Source of the DNA: Paraburkholderia solitsugae | GTDB taxonomy: Bacteria; Pseudomonadota; Gammaproteobacteria; Burkholderiales; Burkholderiaceae | Assembly: GCF_013177695.1 (NCBI RefSeq) | Contig: NZ_WOEY01000013.1 | Coordinates: forward strand, 39,046-103,045 | DNA: 64,000 nucleotides | Direction: 5' to 3' | In this document: in pieces, positions 44,654-54,807 of the stretch | Numbering within the stretch: position 1 is the first letter of the stretch | How the letters are laid out: each line of letters opens with the position of its first letter | Notes under the pieces: generated by a model | What the model was told of the DNA's origin: nothing | The model's input: the letters and a program-made list of their open reading frames with translations, nothing else | Database searches by the model: none | Position numbers and translations under genes: made by a program

Positions 44654-45871
44654 ATGGAAGCAGGTCATGCACATATCAACGAAGCCGCCGCGTGGCGCTC
44701 GCCGGTGGCGCGGATGAGCGCAAGCCGGGTATCGAGCGGCGCGGGTTTGATGATCGACCGTGTGTCAAAGAGCTACGGGAAGGTGATGGCGGTGCGGGAA
44801 ACCACCATCGATATTCCGCGTGGCGAGTTTCTCACCATTCTCGGTCCCTCCGGTTCGGGAAAAACGACGCTGCTGATGATGGTGGCCGGTTTCGAGCAAC
44901 CGACCAGTGGAGACCTCAGGGTCGGAGCGAAAAGCATCGTGGCGTTGCCGCCCGAGAAGCGAAATTTCGGCATGGTGTTTCAGGGCTATGCCCTGTTTCC
45001 GCATATGACAGTGGAGCAAAACGTTGCGTATCCGCTGATGGTGCGCGGGCAGAAAGGGCCGGACGCGATGAAGAAGGTCAAGGACGCGCTGGAACTCGTG
45101 CGGCTTGGACATCTTGCCGGGCGCCTGCCGCGCCAGCTTTCCGGCGGTCAGCAGCAGCGCGTCGCGGTGGCGCGCGCGCTGGTGTTCAATCCGGATGTCG
45201 TGCTGCTCGACGAACCGCTCGGCGCGCTCGATCGTAAGCTGCGCAGCGAGGTACAGGTGGAGCTGAAGGCGCTGCATGAGCGGCTCGGGTCCACCTTTCT
45301 GTTCGTCACGCACGACCAGGAAGAGGCATTGTCGATGTCCGACCGCATCGCGATCATGCGCGACGGACAGCTCGAGCAGATCGGCGCACCGGGTGAGCTA
45401 TACGAGCGGCCCGGCAACCGGTTTGTCGCGGATTTTCTGGGCAAGAGTAATTTCATTGAAGGCGTGGCGCAAGGCAACGCAGACGGCGCGACGGTCTATC
45501 AGTGCGGGGCCCGGCGCTTTGGCGCGGAGGCATGCGGCGCGCTGCCCGGCGAAGCCGTGGTGTTCGCGTTGCGCCCGGAGAAAGTCGGCGTATCCGCGAC
45601 GTCATGCGGCGGCACGCTCAATGAAGTGTGTGGGCGCATTCTGCACTGGAACTACTTCGGCTCATCGTTTCGCTTCGAAATCGAAACGGCGGAACTTGGC
45701 CGCGTGACGGCCGACGTGCCGGCATGGAAAGGACTCGCGTCGCCACATACCGGCATGGAAGTCTTCGTGAACTGGGAGCGCAGCGCCACCTGCCGGCTCG
45801 CGGCGGAAACTCATCAGGCAGCACCTCATCAGGCGCCATATCGGAATGCCGCCGCAGCGGCAGGTCGCTAG
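44654..45871 (+). CDS. ABC transporter ATPase, PotA type (second system)
   Basis: 405 residues. Walker [58 protein letters not shown] and a TOBE domain. ATG 44654 has GGGAG at 7 bases. Opens an operon with a binding protein and two permeases. The order ATPase - binding protein - permease - permease is typical for polyamine/opine/spermidine-like importers. Confidence 0.93.
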   Translation: MEAGHAHINEAAAWRSPVARMSASRVSSGAGLMIDRVSKSYGKVMAVRETTIDIPRGEFLTILGPSGSGKTTLLMMVAGFEQPTSGDLRVGAKSIVALPPEKRNFGMVFQGYALFPHMTVEQNVAYPLMVRGQKGPDAMKKVKDALELVRLGHLAGRLPRQLSGGQQQRVAVARALVFNPDVVLLDEPLGALDRKLRSEVQVELKALHERLGSTFLFVTHDQEEALSMSDRIAIMRDGQLEQIGAPGELYERPGNRFVADFLGKSNFIEGVAQGNADGATVYQCGARRFGAEACGALPGEAVVFALRPEKVGVSATSCGGTLNEVCGRILHWNYFGSSFRFEIETAELGRVTADVPAWKGLASPHTGMEVFVNWERSATCRLAAETHQAAPHQAPYRNAAAAAGR

Positions 45872-45919
45872 TTATCTCGTTCGGCTCACCCATTACCTGA
45901 AAACAAGGAAGGAGACACC

Positions 45920-47029
45920 ATGACGCAACGGCATTTGCGCGACCTGATCGAACAGGCACAGGACCTCGAACCGCGCACTGTGCAGGGACGCCGCGATTTC
46001 ATCAAGCTGTGCGCGGTGGCCGGCATCGCGCCGACGCTGCTGTCGGTGTGGAGCGCCAGCGCGCGCGCATCGACCGCCAAGGAGATCGTGTTGTGCGCCT
46101 GGGGCGGCGAAGCCAGAAACGCATTTCGCAATTCGTACATGGATCCGTTCTCGAACGCCTCGGGCGTCAAGATGGCTTACGACTCGTCGCCCGACGACGG
46201 CAAGATCAAGGCGATGGTGGAGAACAAGAACGTCATCTGGGACGTGATGGATCTCGACGGCTTCGCGGCGATCAAACTGGGCAAGCAAGGCTTCCTGCGC
46301 CCGATCGATTATTCGGTGGTGAGCCGGGTCTCGCTGCCAGGTCTCGCGTCGGATTTCGGTGCTCCCGCCTATTTGCTCAGTTATGTCCTCGTCTATGACG
46401 CGCAGAAGTTCGGTGCGAATCCGCCGAAGAACTGGGCGGACTTCTGGAACGTCGGCAAATTTTCCGGCAAGCGCGGGTTGTGGAAATGGATGGGCGGCTC
46501 GCTCGAAGCCGCGCTGATGGCGGATGGCGTCGACAAGGACAAGGTGTTCCCGCTCGACGTGAACCGCGCGATGAACAAGCTCAAGGAACTCAAGCCGAAT
46601 GTGTTGCTGTGGGATTCGGGCGCGGACAGTCTGCAGTTGCTGCGCAACGGCGAGGTCAGCATGGCCTGTGTGTGGCACACGCGCGCCAACGTGATCCAGC
46701 GCGAAAGCAAAGGCCGATTCCGCTATACGTGGGAGCAGGGCCTCGCGTCGTGCGATGTGTGGGGCGTGCCGATGAACAATCCGGCCGGCAATGACGTCTG
46801 GCAGTTCATCAAGTTCGTGCAGGGGATCGAGCCGCAACTCAAGCTGCTGAGCCAACTGGGCAACGGCCCGGTGACGCCTGCCGCGACCGCGGCGGTTCCG
46901 CAAGCCTTGCGTGAAGATAATCCGGGGACGCCTGAGAATTGGGCACGCCAGTGCAAGATCAATCCCGAGTGGTGGGCGCAGAACTACGACGCCACCTTGC
47001 AGAAGTACACCGATTTGATGTCGTCGTGA
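45920..47029 (+). CDS. PotD-type substrate-binding protein with Tat signal
   Basis: 369 residues. The N-terminus has GRRDFIKLCAVAGIAPTLLS, a twin-arginine signal rather than the Sec signal of the other binding proteins here. Mature part KEIVLCAWGGEARNAFRNSY and WEQGLASCDVWGVPMNNPAG fits the spermidine/putrescine-binding family, but WGGEA replaces the WSDYI amine motif, so another nitrogen compound is likely. Function by position: receptor of the importer. Confidence 0.9.
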   Translation: MTQRHLRDLIEQAQDLEPRTVQGRRDFIKLCAVAGIAPTLLSVWSASARASTAKEIVLCAWGGEARNAFRNSYMDPFSNASGVKMAYDSSPDDGKIKAMVENKNVIWDVMDLDGFAAIKLGKQGFLRPIDYSVVSRVSLPGLASDFGAPAYLLSYVLVYDAQKFGANPPKNWADFWNVGKFSGKRGLWKWMGGSLEAALMADGVDKDKVFPLDVNRAMNKLKELKPNVLLWDSGADSLQLLRNGEVSMACVWHTRANVIQRESKGRFRYTWEQGLASCDVWGVPMNNPAGNDVWQFIKFVQGIEPQLKLLSQLGNGPVTPAATAAVPQALREDNPGTPENWARQCKINPEWWAQNYDATLQKYTDLMSS

Positions 47030-47069
47030 GCGGACCCGGGCCACGATCCTCCATGGAGCACTGCGTGCC

Positions 47070-47945
47070 ATGAATACTCTCTCTTCACCGGTTCCGGTCG
47101 GGACCTCGACCCACAGGGCACGGCTCGACCGGTATTGGCTGCTGGTCTGGCCGCTTCTCGCGCTGCTGGCCGTGCTGTATGTGTTTCCGCTGCTGCGCGT
47201 GTTGTGGTTGAGCTTCACGGTGCCGGAGCCGGGGTTGCAGAACTATGCGCGCTTCATCGCCAACGACAGTATTCACCGCGTGTTGCTGACCACGCTGCGC
47301 ATATGCAGCATCACGACGGTGTTTTCAGTGACGATTGGCTATCTGATTGCGTTTGCGATGGTGCATGTCGGACCGCGACAACGGATGGCGCTATTCTTCG
47401 GGCTGCTGGTGCCGTTCTGGGCGTCGGTGCTGGTGCGCGCGTTCTCGTGGCTGTTCTTGCTCGGCGAGCAGGGGCTCGTCAATACGATGCTGATGTCGGC
47501 CGGCCTGATCGATCATCCTCTGGCGCTGATGCGCAATCAGATCGGTGTCGTCATCGGCATGGTGCACTTCATGATTCCGTATGCGGTACTGCCGCTTTAC
47601 TCGAACATGAAGGGGATTGATCCACAGTTGGCGCGCGCCTCGCAAGGGCTCGGCGCCGGCGCATTCCTGACGTTTCGCAAAGTGTTTTTTCCGCAGACGT
47701 TGCCAGGCATCTACGGCGCGGCAATTCTCGTGTTCATCTTCTCGCTCGGCTTTTACGTGACCCCGGTGATTCTGGGCGGCGGCCGTACGGTGATGATCGC
47801 CGAGTACATCAGCATCCAGATCCTGCAACTGGTGGATTGGGGCAACGGCGCGGTCCTCGCTTCGGTGCTGCTGGTGTCGATTCTGCTCGCACTTGCGGTG
47901 CTCTCAAGGTTCGTCAATCTGCGCGAACTGTTCGGCGCCAAGTAG
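47070..47945 (+). CDS. ABC permease, PotB type (second system)
   Basis: 291 residues with six membrane helices; EAA-like loop RASQGLGAGAFLTFRKVFFP. Follows the binding-protein gene by 40 bases, precedes the partner permease by 21. Confidence 0.92.
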   Translation: MNTLSSPVPVGTSTHRARLDRYWLLVWPLLALLAVLYVFPLLRVLWLSFTVPEPGLQNYARFIANDSIHRVLLTTLRICSITTVFSVTIGYLIAFAMVHVGPRQRMALFFGLLVPFWASVLVRAFSWLFLLGEQGLVNTMLMSAGLIDHPLALMRNQIGVVIGMVHFMIPYAVLPLYSNMKGIDPQLARASQGLGAGAFLTFRKVFFPQTLPGIYGAAILVFIFSLGFYVTPVILGGGRTVMIAEYISIQILQLVDWGNGAVLASVLLVSILLALAVLSRFVNLRELFGAK

Positions 47946-47966
47946 TCGCCCAAGACGAGGAATGCG

Positions 47967-48761
47967 ATGAACCAAAAACTCACCCTCAAGCGCGCGTTGG
48001 TGATCGGGCTTGCATGGGCAGCGATTCTATTCCTGCTGTTGCCGTTAGCGGTGTCGGTACCGGTTTCGTTTACGCCAAACGATTACCTCTCCATGCCGCA
48101 GGGACATCTGTCGCTCGATCACTACCGAGTGCTGTTTACGGATGATGACTGGCCGACGAGCTTTCTTCAAAGCGGATTGATCGCGCTCGTCTCCGCGACG
48201 ATTTCGGTGTTTCTCGGCACGCTCTGCGCGATCGGCTTATGGAAGATCGCGTCGAGCCGCGGCGAAGCGGTGCGGCTCATCGTTCTATTTCCGCTGATTG
48301 TGCCGCCGATTGTGTCAGCGCTGGCGTTCTACCGTCTTTGGGCGGACTGGGGACTGCTCGACAGTTACCCGGGCACCATCCTTGCCCACGTCGTGTTGTC
48401 CGTGCCGTATGTCGTGGTGGCGGTGTCGGCGTCGCTGGCCACGCTCGGCGTGAAGATCGAGCAGGCATCGCGCAACCTGGGCGCGAACCTGTATCAGACG
48501 CTGCGCTACGTGATTCTGCCGGCGATCCGCCCAGGCGTGTTGTCGGCCTCCGTGTTCGCCTTCATCCTGTCGTGGGATGAACTGGTGGTGACGCTGTTCA
48601 TTTCGAGCCGGCACATCTATACGCTGCCGCGCAGGATGTGGGACGGCATGCGGGAAAACGTCGATCCGGCGATTGCCGCCGTCTCCACGCTGTTGCTGCT
48701 GGCCACCTGCGTCGTGATTGCCTTGTCGCTGATCCGCAAGCAGGCGGCCGGCGACCTTTGA
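47967..48761 (+). CDS. ABC permease, PotC type (second system)
   Basis: 264 residues with six membrane helices; EAA-like loop QASRNLGANLYQTLRYVILP. Last transport gene of the operon; a flavodoxin-fold reductase gene follows after 28 bases. Confidence 0.92.
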   Translation: MNQKLTLKRALVIGLAWAAILFLLLPLAVSVPVSFTPNDYLSMPQGHLSLDHYRVLFTDDDWPTSFLQSGLIALVSATISVFLGTLCAIGLWKIASSRGEAVRLIVLFPLIVPPIVSALAFYRLWADWGLLDSYPGTILAHVVLSVPYVVVAVSASLATLGVKIEQASRNLGANLYQTLRYVILPAIRPGVLSASVFAFILSWDELVVTLFISSRHIYTLPRRMWDGMRENVDPAIAAVSTLLLLATCVVIALSLIRKQAAGDL

Positions 48762-48789
48762 ATTCGGCTACTTTGGAGAGGTTTTCAAC

Positions 48790-49518
48790 ATGAAGGTATT
48801 GATCGTTCACGCTCATCCCGAGCCACAGTCCTTTACCGCGTCGATGCAACGACACGCAGTGGAAACATTGCAGGGACAGGGGCACGAAGTGATGGTGTCG
48901 GACCTGTACGCGATGAACTGGAACCCGGTGGCGAGTGCGGCCGACTTTGGCACGCGCAAGAACAACGACTATCTGGTCTATGCGCTCGAACAGCGCGAGA
49001 ACGTCGCCGCGGGCACAATTGGGCCGGACATTCGCGCGGAACTCGACAAGCTGCTCGCTTGCGATCTGATCATCTTCAGCTTTCCGCTTTTCTGGTGCTC
49101 GGTGCCGGCGATCATGAAAGGTTGGATGGACCGCGTGCTGGTATCGGGCAAGGTCTATGGCGGGCAGCGCTTCTATGACCGCGGCGGCATGCGCGGCAAG
49201 CGCGCGATGCTGGCTTATACGTGCGGCGGCCGCGATTTCATGTTCGATGCAGAGGGCGTTCACGGCGAAATGGACCTGATGTTGCGTCATGTGCTGCGCG
49301 GCACGTTGGGCTATGCCGGCTTTGAGGTGCTGCCGTCGTTCGTGGCCTATCACGTGCCTTACGTCAAGCCGGCCGAGCGTGAGGCGATGCTCGGGCGGTA
49401 CGGCGACTATCTGACGAAACTCGATCAGCTTGAACCGCTGTCTTTCCCGTCGCTCGATGATTTCGATGCGGAAATGTACCCGCGCGTGCGAACGCCGCAG
49501 ATGACGGAGCAGGACTGA
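48790..49518 (+). CDS. NAD(P)H-dependent flavodoxin-fold oxidoreductase (MdaB/KefF/NQO-like)
   Basis: 242 residues. Starts [20 protein letters not shown], the FAD-type quinone reductase loop, then [20 protein letters not shown] and [13 protein letters not shown]. Reduces quinones or similar acceptors with NAD(P)H. Ribosome site GGAGAGG. Linked to the ABC operon and directly upstream of etfBA; its role in the pathway is unclear. Confidence 0.9.
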   Translation: MKVLIVHAHPEPQSFTASMQRHAVETLQGQGHEVMVSDLYAMNWNPVASAADFGTRKNNDYLVYALEQRENVAAGTIGPDIRAELDKLLACDLIIFSFPLFWCSVPAIMKGWMDRVLVSGKVYGGQRFYDRGGMRGKRAMLAYTCGGRDFMFDAEGVHGEMDLMLRHVLRGTLGYAGFEVLPSFVAYHVPYVKPAEREAMLGRYGDYLTKLDQLEPLSFPSLDDFDAEMYPRVRTPQMTEQD

Positions 49519-49547
49519 ACCGACGAACGGGAATAGTGAGAACGAGT

Positions 49548-50297
49548 ATGAAGATTTTGCTGGCGGTGAAAAGAGTAGTCGATTACAACGTGAAAGTCCG
49601 GGCGAAATCGGACGGCACGGGCGTCGACATCGCGAACGTGAAGATGTCGATGAATCCGTTCGACGAAATAGCGGTTGAAGAAGCCGTGCGTCTGCGTGAA
49701 GCGGGCGTGGCGACTGAAGTGATCGCCGTGTCGGCGGGTGTGACGCAAGCGCAGGAAACGCTGCGCACGGCGCTGGCAATCGGCGCGGACCGCGCGATCC
49801 TGATCGAGTCGAACGAAGAGTTGCAGCCGCTGGCGGTCGCCAAGCTGCTCAAGGCGCTGGTCGATAAAGAGCAGCCTTCATTGGTCATCCTTGGCAAGCA
49901 GGCCATCGACGACGATTCGAACCAGACCGGCCAGATGCTGGCTGCTTTGGCTGGCTTGCCGCAGGCTACGTTTGCGTCGAAGGTTGTTGTTGCAGATGGT
50001 AAAGCTACTGTTTCGCGTGAAGTCGACGGCGGCGCTGAGACGCTGTCCTTGACGCTTCCCGCCGTGATCACGACCGACCTGCGCCTGAACGAGCCGCGCT
50101 ACGTGACGCTGCCGAACATCATGAAGGCGAAGAAGAAGCCGCTGGAAGTCATCAAGCCGGAAGACCTCGGCGTTGATGTGACGCCGCGCCTGAAGACGCT
50201 GAAGGTCGTCGAGCCGCCGAAGCGCTCCGCCGGTGTGAAGGTGCCGGATGTGAAGACGCTGGTCGAGAAGCTGAAGACCGAAGCCAAGGTGCTCTAA
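49548..50297 (+). CDS. etfB: Electron transfer flavoprotein beta subunit
   Basis: 249 residues, the exact family length. Begins [19 protein letters not shown] and has the adenine-nucleotide loop [20 protein letters not shown] and [19 protein letters not shown]. With EtfA it takes electrons from acyl-CoA dehydrogenases (gene at 42566 and others) to the quinone pool. ATG 49548 preferred over GTG 49536. Confidence 0.96.
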   Translation: MKILLAVKRVVDYNVKVRAKSDGTGVDIANVKMSMNPFDEIAVEEAVRLREAGVATEVIAVSAGVTQAQETLRTALAIGADRAILIESNEELQPLAVAKLLKALVDKEQPSLVILGKQAIDDDSNQTGQMLAALAGLPQATFASKVVVADGKATVSREVDGGAETLSLTLPAVITTDLRLNEPRYVTLPNIMKAKKKPLEVIKPEDLGVDVTPRLKTLKVVEPPKRSAGVKVPDVKTLVEKLKTEAKVL

Positions 50298-50376
50298 GGA
50301 CAACGCGCAATCAACTTGCATGGGACCGGAGTAAGCGTTAAAGGGCTAACTCCGGTCGACACAGGAGACGGACGAA

Positions 50377-51312
50377 ATGACGCATCTGGTAATTGCAGAA
50401 CATGACAACGCGTCGATCAAGGCCGCGACGCTGAATACGATTGCGGCCGCACAGAACATCGGCGGCGATATTCACGTGCTGGTGGCGGGTCACAACGCGC
50501 AAGCCGCAGCGGATGCGGCAGCGAAGATTGCAGGTGTTTCGAAGGTCCTGCTGGCCGACGCGCCGCAACTCGCAGCAGGGTTGGCAGAAAACGTCGAAGC
50601 GACGGTGCTGAACATCGCGAAGGACTACACGCATATCCTCGCGCCGGCGACTGCTTACGGCAAGAACATCGCGCCGCGTATCGCCGCGAAGCTGGACGTC
50701 GCGCAGATCAGCGAAATCACGGCAGTGGATTCGGCCGAAACGTTTGAACGCCCGATCTATGCAGGCAACGCAATCGCGACGGTTCAGTCACAAGACCCGA
50801 TCAAGGTCATCACGGTCCGCACGACCGGTTTCGACCCGGTGGCAGCAGAAGGCGGTAGCGCAACCGTCGAGAAGATCGAAGCGGCAGCCGACACGGGCCT
50901 CTCGCAATTCGTGAGCCGTGAAGTGACGAAGCTGGACCGTCCGGAACTGACCTCGGCGAAGATCATCGTCTCGGGTGGCCGTGGTCTGGGCAATGGCGAG
51001 AACTACACCAAGATTCTGGAACCGCTGGCAGACAAGCTGAACGCAGCACTCGGTGCGTCACGCGCCGCAGTGGATGCGGGCTTCGTGCCGAACGACTACC
51101 AGGTCGGCCAGACCGGCAAGATCGTTGCGCCGCAACTGTATGTGGCGGTCGGCATCTCGGGTGCGATCCAGCACCTGGCCGGCATGAAAGACTCGAAGGT
51201 GATCGTCGCCATCAACAAGGACCCGGAAGCGCCGATTTTCAGCGTCGCCGATTATGGTCTGGTGGGTGACCTGTTCACGGTGGTGCCGGAACTGGACGCG
51301 CAATTGAGCTAA
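50377..51312 (+). CDS. etfA: Electron transfer flavoprotein alpha subunit
   Basis: 311 residues. N-terminal [20 protein letters not shown] and the FAD domain with [59 protein letters not shown] hairpin (GACCGGAGT 50324-50332 with ACTCCGGTC 50349-50357) lies in the gap between etfB and this gene, just before its ribosome site. Confidence 0.96.
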   Translation: MTHLVIAEHDNASIKAATLNTIAAAQNIGGDIHVLVAGHNAQAAADAAAKIAGVSKVLLADAPQLAAGLAENVEATVLNIAKDYTHILAPATAYGKNIAPRIAAKLDVAQISEITAVDSAETFERPIYAGNAIATVQSQDPIKVITVRTTGFDPVAAEGGSATVEKIEAAADTGLSQFVSREVTKLDRPELTSAKIIVSGGRGLGNGENYTKILEPLADKLNAALGASRAAVDAGFVPNDYQVGQTGKIVAPQLYVAVGISGAIQHLAGMKDSKVIVAINKDPEAPIFSVADYGLVGDLFTVVPELDAQLS

Positions 51313-51317
51313 ACGCG

Positions 51318-51956
51318 ATGACCATGACGTCCAGCGACGTACTGCTCTTCATCACGGGGCTTCTCACGCTCTTTTGCCCACCGGTGGCGATGCCGATGTA
51401 TGCGTCCGTGACCGGACATTTTCCCGATTCGACGCAACGGCAAATTGCATGGCGCCTATTCGTCTGGATTGGGGCATTAATGGTAGGTGCGGTTTGGGGC
51501 GGCCAGTTCTTGCTGCGAATGCTCGGCTTGACCCTTGGCGCGCTGACATTGACGGGCGGCCTCGTGCTTTGCCTGTGGTCGATTCCGATGATGCGCGGCA
51601 CCAATAACGATGAGCGGCGCGGCGGAACGGTCAAACTTGAATACGCGCAATGGCGCAGTTTTATTGCTGTGCCATTGATCTTTCCGCTGTCGATCGGCAG
51701 TGCTGTCGTCTCGCTTGTGATCACGACCGCGACGCGCTTTCACACCGTTGCGGACCTGTGCATTATCAGCATGGTGTGCGTATTGCACGCTGGCGTGATT
51801 GGTCTGACGTACGTGTTTTCGGGAACATGGTGCAAGCGTCTCGGTGAGATAGGCATGACCCTTGTCGAACGGCTTTCGGGGATTGTGCTCACCGCGATCG
51901 CCTTCCAGATGCTGGCGCAAGGCATCCGCGAACTGTTACCTGGTCTCGCTTCGTGA
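51318..51956 (+). CDS. MarC-family membrane protein
   Basis: 212 residues with six predicted membrane helices. The N-terminus LLFITGLLTLFCPPVAMPMY and the middle VPLIFPLSIGSAVVSLVITT match the two half repeats of MarC proteins. Function of the family is unknown despite the name. Starts five bases after etfA. Confidence 0.82.
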   Translation: MTMTSSDVLLFITGLLTLFCPPVAMPMYASVTGHFPDSTQRQIAWRLFVWIGALMVGAVWGGQFLLRMLGLTLGALTLTGGLVLCLWSIPMMRGTNNDERRGGTVKLEYAQWRSFIAVPLIFPLSIGSAVVSLVITTATRFHTVADLCIISMVCVLHAGVIGLTYVFSGTWCKRLGEIGMTLVERLSGIVLTAIAFQMLAQGIRELLPGLAS

Positions 51957-52022
51957 GCGTAAAACAATGATTTACACCGGAACAGTGCATTGAACCGGCC
52001 TCCTGACTGATGGGTGAAACGC

Positions 52023-53615
52023 ATGAAAACAGTGGGTATGTATCTCGTCGAACTCCTCGCGGCCTATGGCGTGGACACCGTCTTCGGCATTCCAGGCGTG
52101 CATACGATCGACCTGTACCGTGGACTTTCCGGAAGCAAGATACGCCATATCACGGCGCGCCATGAACAGGGACTGGGTTTCATGGCGGACGGCTACGCGC
52201 GAGCAACCGGCCGTCCAGGCGTGTGCTTCGTGATCACCGGCCCTGGCGTGACCAATATCGCCACGGCGATGGCGCAGGCCTATGCCGATTCGATTCCGAT
52301 GCTGGTGATCTCCAGCGTCAATGCTTTGGGGCATCTCGGCTCCGGCAATGGCCACCTGCATGAATTGCCCGATCAACGGCAGCTCACGAGCGGCGTAGCC
52401 GAGTTCAGTCATACGGTCACGCGTGCCGAGGAGTTGCCGCAAGTGGTGGCGCGTGCATTCGCGGTGTTCTCGAGTGGACGGCCGCGCCCGGTGCATATCG
52501 AGTTGCCGCTCGACGTCATTACCGCTTCGGCGCAGGATCTGCCCGCTATCCCCGCGGCACCCCCACGCGTGAGCGCGGGACCGGCCGCGCCGCGCGCTAT
52601 CGAGGAGGCGCTCGAACTCATCGGCCTTGCGCGTGCACCGTTGATTCTTGCGGGCGGTGGGGCACTAGCCGCGGCCGATGAAGTGCAACGGTTTGCACGA
52701 GCGCTTGACGCGCCCGTCATCATGACCATCAACGGACGCGGCATCCTGCCACCTGAGCATGAGCTGGGCATCTCGCTGTCGGCATCGAGCCAGGCAGTGC
52801 GCGCCTTGATGCGTGAGAGCGATCTGATTGTCGCGCTCGGCACCGAGCTCGGACCGACCGACTACGATCTTTACGCGGACGGCAGTTTTGTGCCGCCAGC
52901 GAACCTGTTGCGCATGGATATCGACGCGCAGCAGCTCTTTCGCAACGCGGCGCCGATGCTGCCCATGCTAGGCGATGTCGGCGAGACGCTGGCCGCGCTG
53001 CGTCGGGCGTGGTCCGCGCCTGAACATCGCGGCAACGGGGCCACTCGGGCGGCGGCGTGCCGTGCCGCTGGCAAGCGCGAACTCGATGCCGTCACGCGGC
53101 GTGATCTCGACGTGCTGGCTTGTGTCAGGCAGGCTTTGCCGAACGCGAGCATCGTCGGCGACTCTACGCGTTTTGTGTACTCCGGCAATATCGGCTACGC
53201 CGCGCCGCGCCCGCGTTCGTGGTTCAACGCATCAGTGGGGTTCGGTTCGCTCGGTTACGGCCTGCCTGCCGCGATCGGCGCGAGTCTTGGCGACGCCACC
53301 CGTCCCGTGGTGTGTCTCGCCGGCGATGGCGGTTTTCAGTTCACCTTGGGCGAACTCGGCACGGCGGCGCAACATGAGGCGCGCGTAATCGTGCTCTTGC
53401 TCAACAACGGTGGATACGGTGAAATCAAAAGCGCGATGCTCAATCGCCAGGTCGAACCGATCGGAGTCGATTTGCATACACCCGATTTCGTCGCGATTGC
53501 GCAGGCCTATGGGTGGGCCGCCGAGCGACTCGACGAAGGCACGCCGCTAGCTGAAGCACTCGCACGCGCGGCGCAGCAGAGGGTACCCTCGCTGATCGAA
53601 ATCACGGCCGCTTGA
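52023..53615 (+). CDS. aruI: 5-Guanidino-2-oxopentanoate (2-ketoarginine) decarboxylase-like ThDP enzyme
   Basis: 530 residues of the acetohydroxyacid-synthase fold. N-terminal MYLVELLAAYGVDTVFGIPG, catalytic Glu48 (TARHEQGLGFMADGYARA), ThDP motif LAGDGGFQFTLGELGTAAQ ending with NNGGYGEIK. The sequence GVHTIDLYRGLSG is very near to P. aeruginosa AruI. It converts 2-ketoarginine to 4-guanidinobutanal and CO2. Its partner transaminase AruH is encoded at 58062. Other members of the fold (e.g. benzoylformate decarboxylase-like) are possible but less likely. Confidence 0.85.
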   Translation: MKTVGMYLVELLAAYGVDTVFGIPGVHTIDLYRGLSGSKIRHITARHEQGLGFMADGYARATGRPGVCFVITGPGVTNIATAMAQAYADSIPMLVISSVNALGHLGSGNGHLHELPDQRQLTSGVAEFSHTVTRAEELPQVVARAFAVFSSGRPRPVHIELPLDVITASAQDLPAIPAAPPRVSAGPAAPRAIEEALELIGLARAPLILAGGGALAAADEVQRFARALDAPVIMTINGRGILPPEHELGISLSASSQAVRALMRESDLIVALGTELGPTDYDLYADGSFVPPANLLRMDIDAQQLFRNAAPMLPMLGDVGETLAALRRAWSAPEHRGNGATRAAACRAAGKRELDAVTRRDLDVLACVRQALPNASIVGDSTRFVYSGNIGYAAPRPRSWFNASVGFGSLGYGLPAAIGASLGDATRPVVCLAGDGGFQFTLGELGTAAQHEARVIVLLLNNGGYGEIKSAMLNRQVEPIGVDLHTPDFVAIAQAYGWAAERLDEGTPLAEALARAAQQRVPSLIEITAA

Positions 53616-53690
53616 GTCCGCCGAGCCGCTATTGCTGCAACGCCGGTAGGCCCATGACGGATGATCGGGCTGTACCTGCTCATGAAAAAA

Positions 53691-53737
53691 CACCCCAAAA
53701 TCGTTGGGCGAGTGTCCAACTTTTGGGGTGCAGTTCA
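53691..53737. terminator. Hairpin after aruI, overlapping an IS3-type inverted repeat
   Basis: CACCCCAAAA (53691-53700) and TTTTGGGGTG (53721-53730) pair perfectly, with an inner stem GTTGG/CCAAC. The right part, GTGTCCAACTTTTGGGGTGC followed by AGTTCA, equals the end of IS3-family elements common in this group (TGAACTGCACCCCAAAAGTT...). So it is both a good terminator structure and a probable relic of an IS end. Confidence 0.6.
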
Positions 53738-53764
53738 AACCCGGGACGGCGGCTTTTTCTTTAC

Positions 53765-53784
53765 CCGGCCGGTCAACCGGCCGG
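53765..53784. terminator. Hairpin between convergent aruI and tetR 3
   Basis: CCGGCCGGT, CA, ACCGGCCGG: a perfect 9-bp stem with a 2-base loop (so really 8 bp with a 4-base loop), with a T-rich stretch (GGCTTTTTCTTT) on its left. On the minus strand this gives a stem followed by an A-rich run, so it is not a classical terminator for tetR 3. It lies 33 bases beyond the tetR stop. Confidence 0.45.
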
Positions 53785-53817
53785 CACGCGAAAACTTACG
53801 TACTGTTTACGCACTCG

Positions 53818-54474
53818 TCACGCCCGCTTCCTGCTGGTCTTCGCCGGCGGCAGGAAGCTTTCCACGACCTGCAGACAGCTGCGCAGCGCGTCTTCGGCCG
53901 TGAACGAGGTGGGGTCGCGTGCAAGTTCGAGCCAGAACCCGTCGATGACCGCTGTCAGCGTCAATGCAGCGAGTTCGCTGTCGATCGGCGCACCGCGCAC
54001 CTCGCCGATCTGGTCGAACAGTCTTTTCAGCGCCTGCTTGTAGCCGCTGTACAGTTCCTTGTGCGCCTTGCGGATCACGGGGTCGCTATGCGCGACACTC
54101 CAGAACCCGAGCCAGACCTTGACGTTCTTGGGCGCGAACACGGGCGGAGCGAAACACACCTTGATGATGGCGTCGAGTTTCTCCTCAGGGCCTGCGGCAT
54201 TCGCCGCTGCCTCCCTGGAAACTGCAAGCAGATCCGCTGCCAGCCGTTTGTAAGTCTGCGCCATCAGTTCGTCTTTCGACTGGAAATGATGGTTGATCAG
54301 GCCGCGCGAGACTTTCGCCTCGACGCAGATCCGGTCGATGGTGGTTTCGGAATAGCTGTAGCGGGCAATGCAGCGCATCGTCGCGTCGATGATCGATTGC
54401 TGACGCACAGCCGGCATTTCGCGGACACCGCGTCCGCGCGTCGGGACGGGTTCCTTACCGATGATCTTTTTCAC
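53818..54474 (-). CDS. BetI-like TetR regulator 3
   Basis: 218 residues, nearly the same start as regulator 1 (RQQSIIDATMRCIARYSYSE in both). Helix-turn-helix (AKVSRGLINHHFQSKDELMA) and ligand domain (VKVWLGFWSVAHSDPVIRKA, TAVIDGFWLELARDP). Divergent from the arginine-type transporter operon, with two operator-like sites between. Likely represses that operon; ligand might be an arginine catabolite. Confidence 0.92.
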   Translation of the reverse strand: MKKIIGKEPVPTRGRGVREMPAVRQQSIIDATMRCIARYSYSETTIDRICVEAKVSRGLINHHFQSKDELMAQTYKRLAADLLAVSREAAANAAGPEEKLDAIIKVCFAPPVFAPKNVKVWLGFWSVAHSDPVIRKAHKELYSGYKQALKRLFDQIGEVRGAPIDSELAALTLTAVIDGFWLELARDPTSFTAEDALRSCLQVVESFLPPAKTSRKRA

Positions 54475-54521
54475 TCCATGGCCTTTCAGAGTCGTTACGC
54501 GGCCGATTATATGTGAGTACA

Positions 54522-54706
54522 GAACGATTGTTCAATTGATCTGTACCGAGCTTCGCTTCCAGGCTTTTCCTGGACAAGGCGCCGTTGCGATTCGAACCCT
54601 GCAAGCAAGTGTATTCAGCGCATTGTGCGAGACCTGCTTACAAGCCCAGGGAAGACCGGGAAAATCTTCTGCCAGCGAATATTGAAAACTGTTGAACCAT
54701 TGTTCA
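54522..54706. promoter_or_regulatory. Two operator-like sites between tetR 3 and the basic-amino-acid ABC operon
   Basis: GAACGATTGTTCAA at 54522-54535 (same word as before tetR 1) and TGAACCATTGTTCA at 54693-54706, in the 333-base gap 54475-54807 with no gene. The first sits 48 bases before the tetR start, the second about 100 bases before the ATPase start, the same geometry as at tetR 1. Confidence 0.78.
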
Positions 54707-54807
54707 GCAGAACATATACTCGTGCGCACATGCAGGTTGGTCGACCATTCAACAAGACATCGCGGCACCGGTTACGGGAAATGCCAGCGAGGGAGTAAGG
54801 AGACAGC

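Noticed and set aside
45893..47218. Minus-strand open frame of 441 codons opposite the Tat-exported binding protein
   Set aside because: Shadow of the real gene; no family resemblance, and the plus strand has a clear signal and domains.
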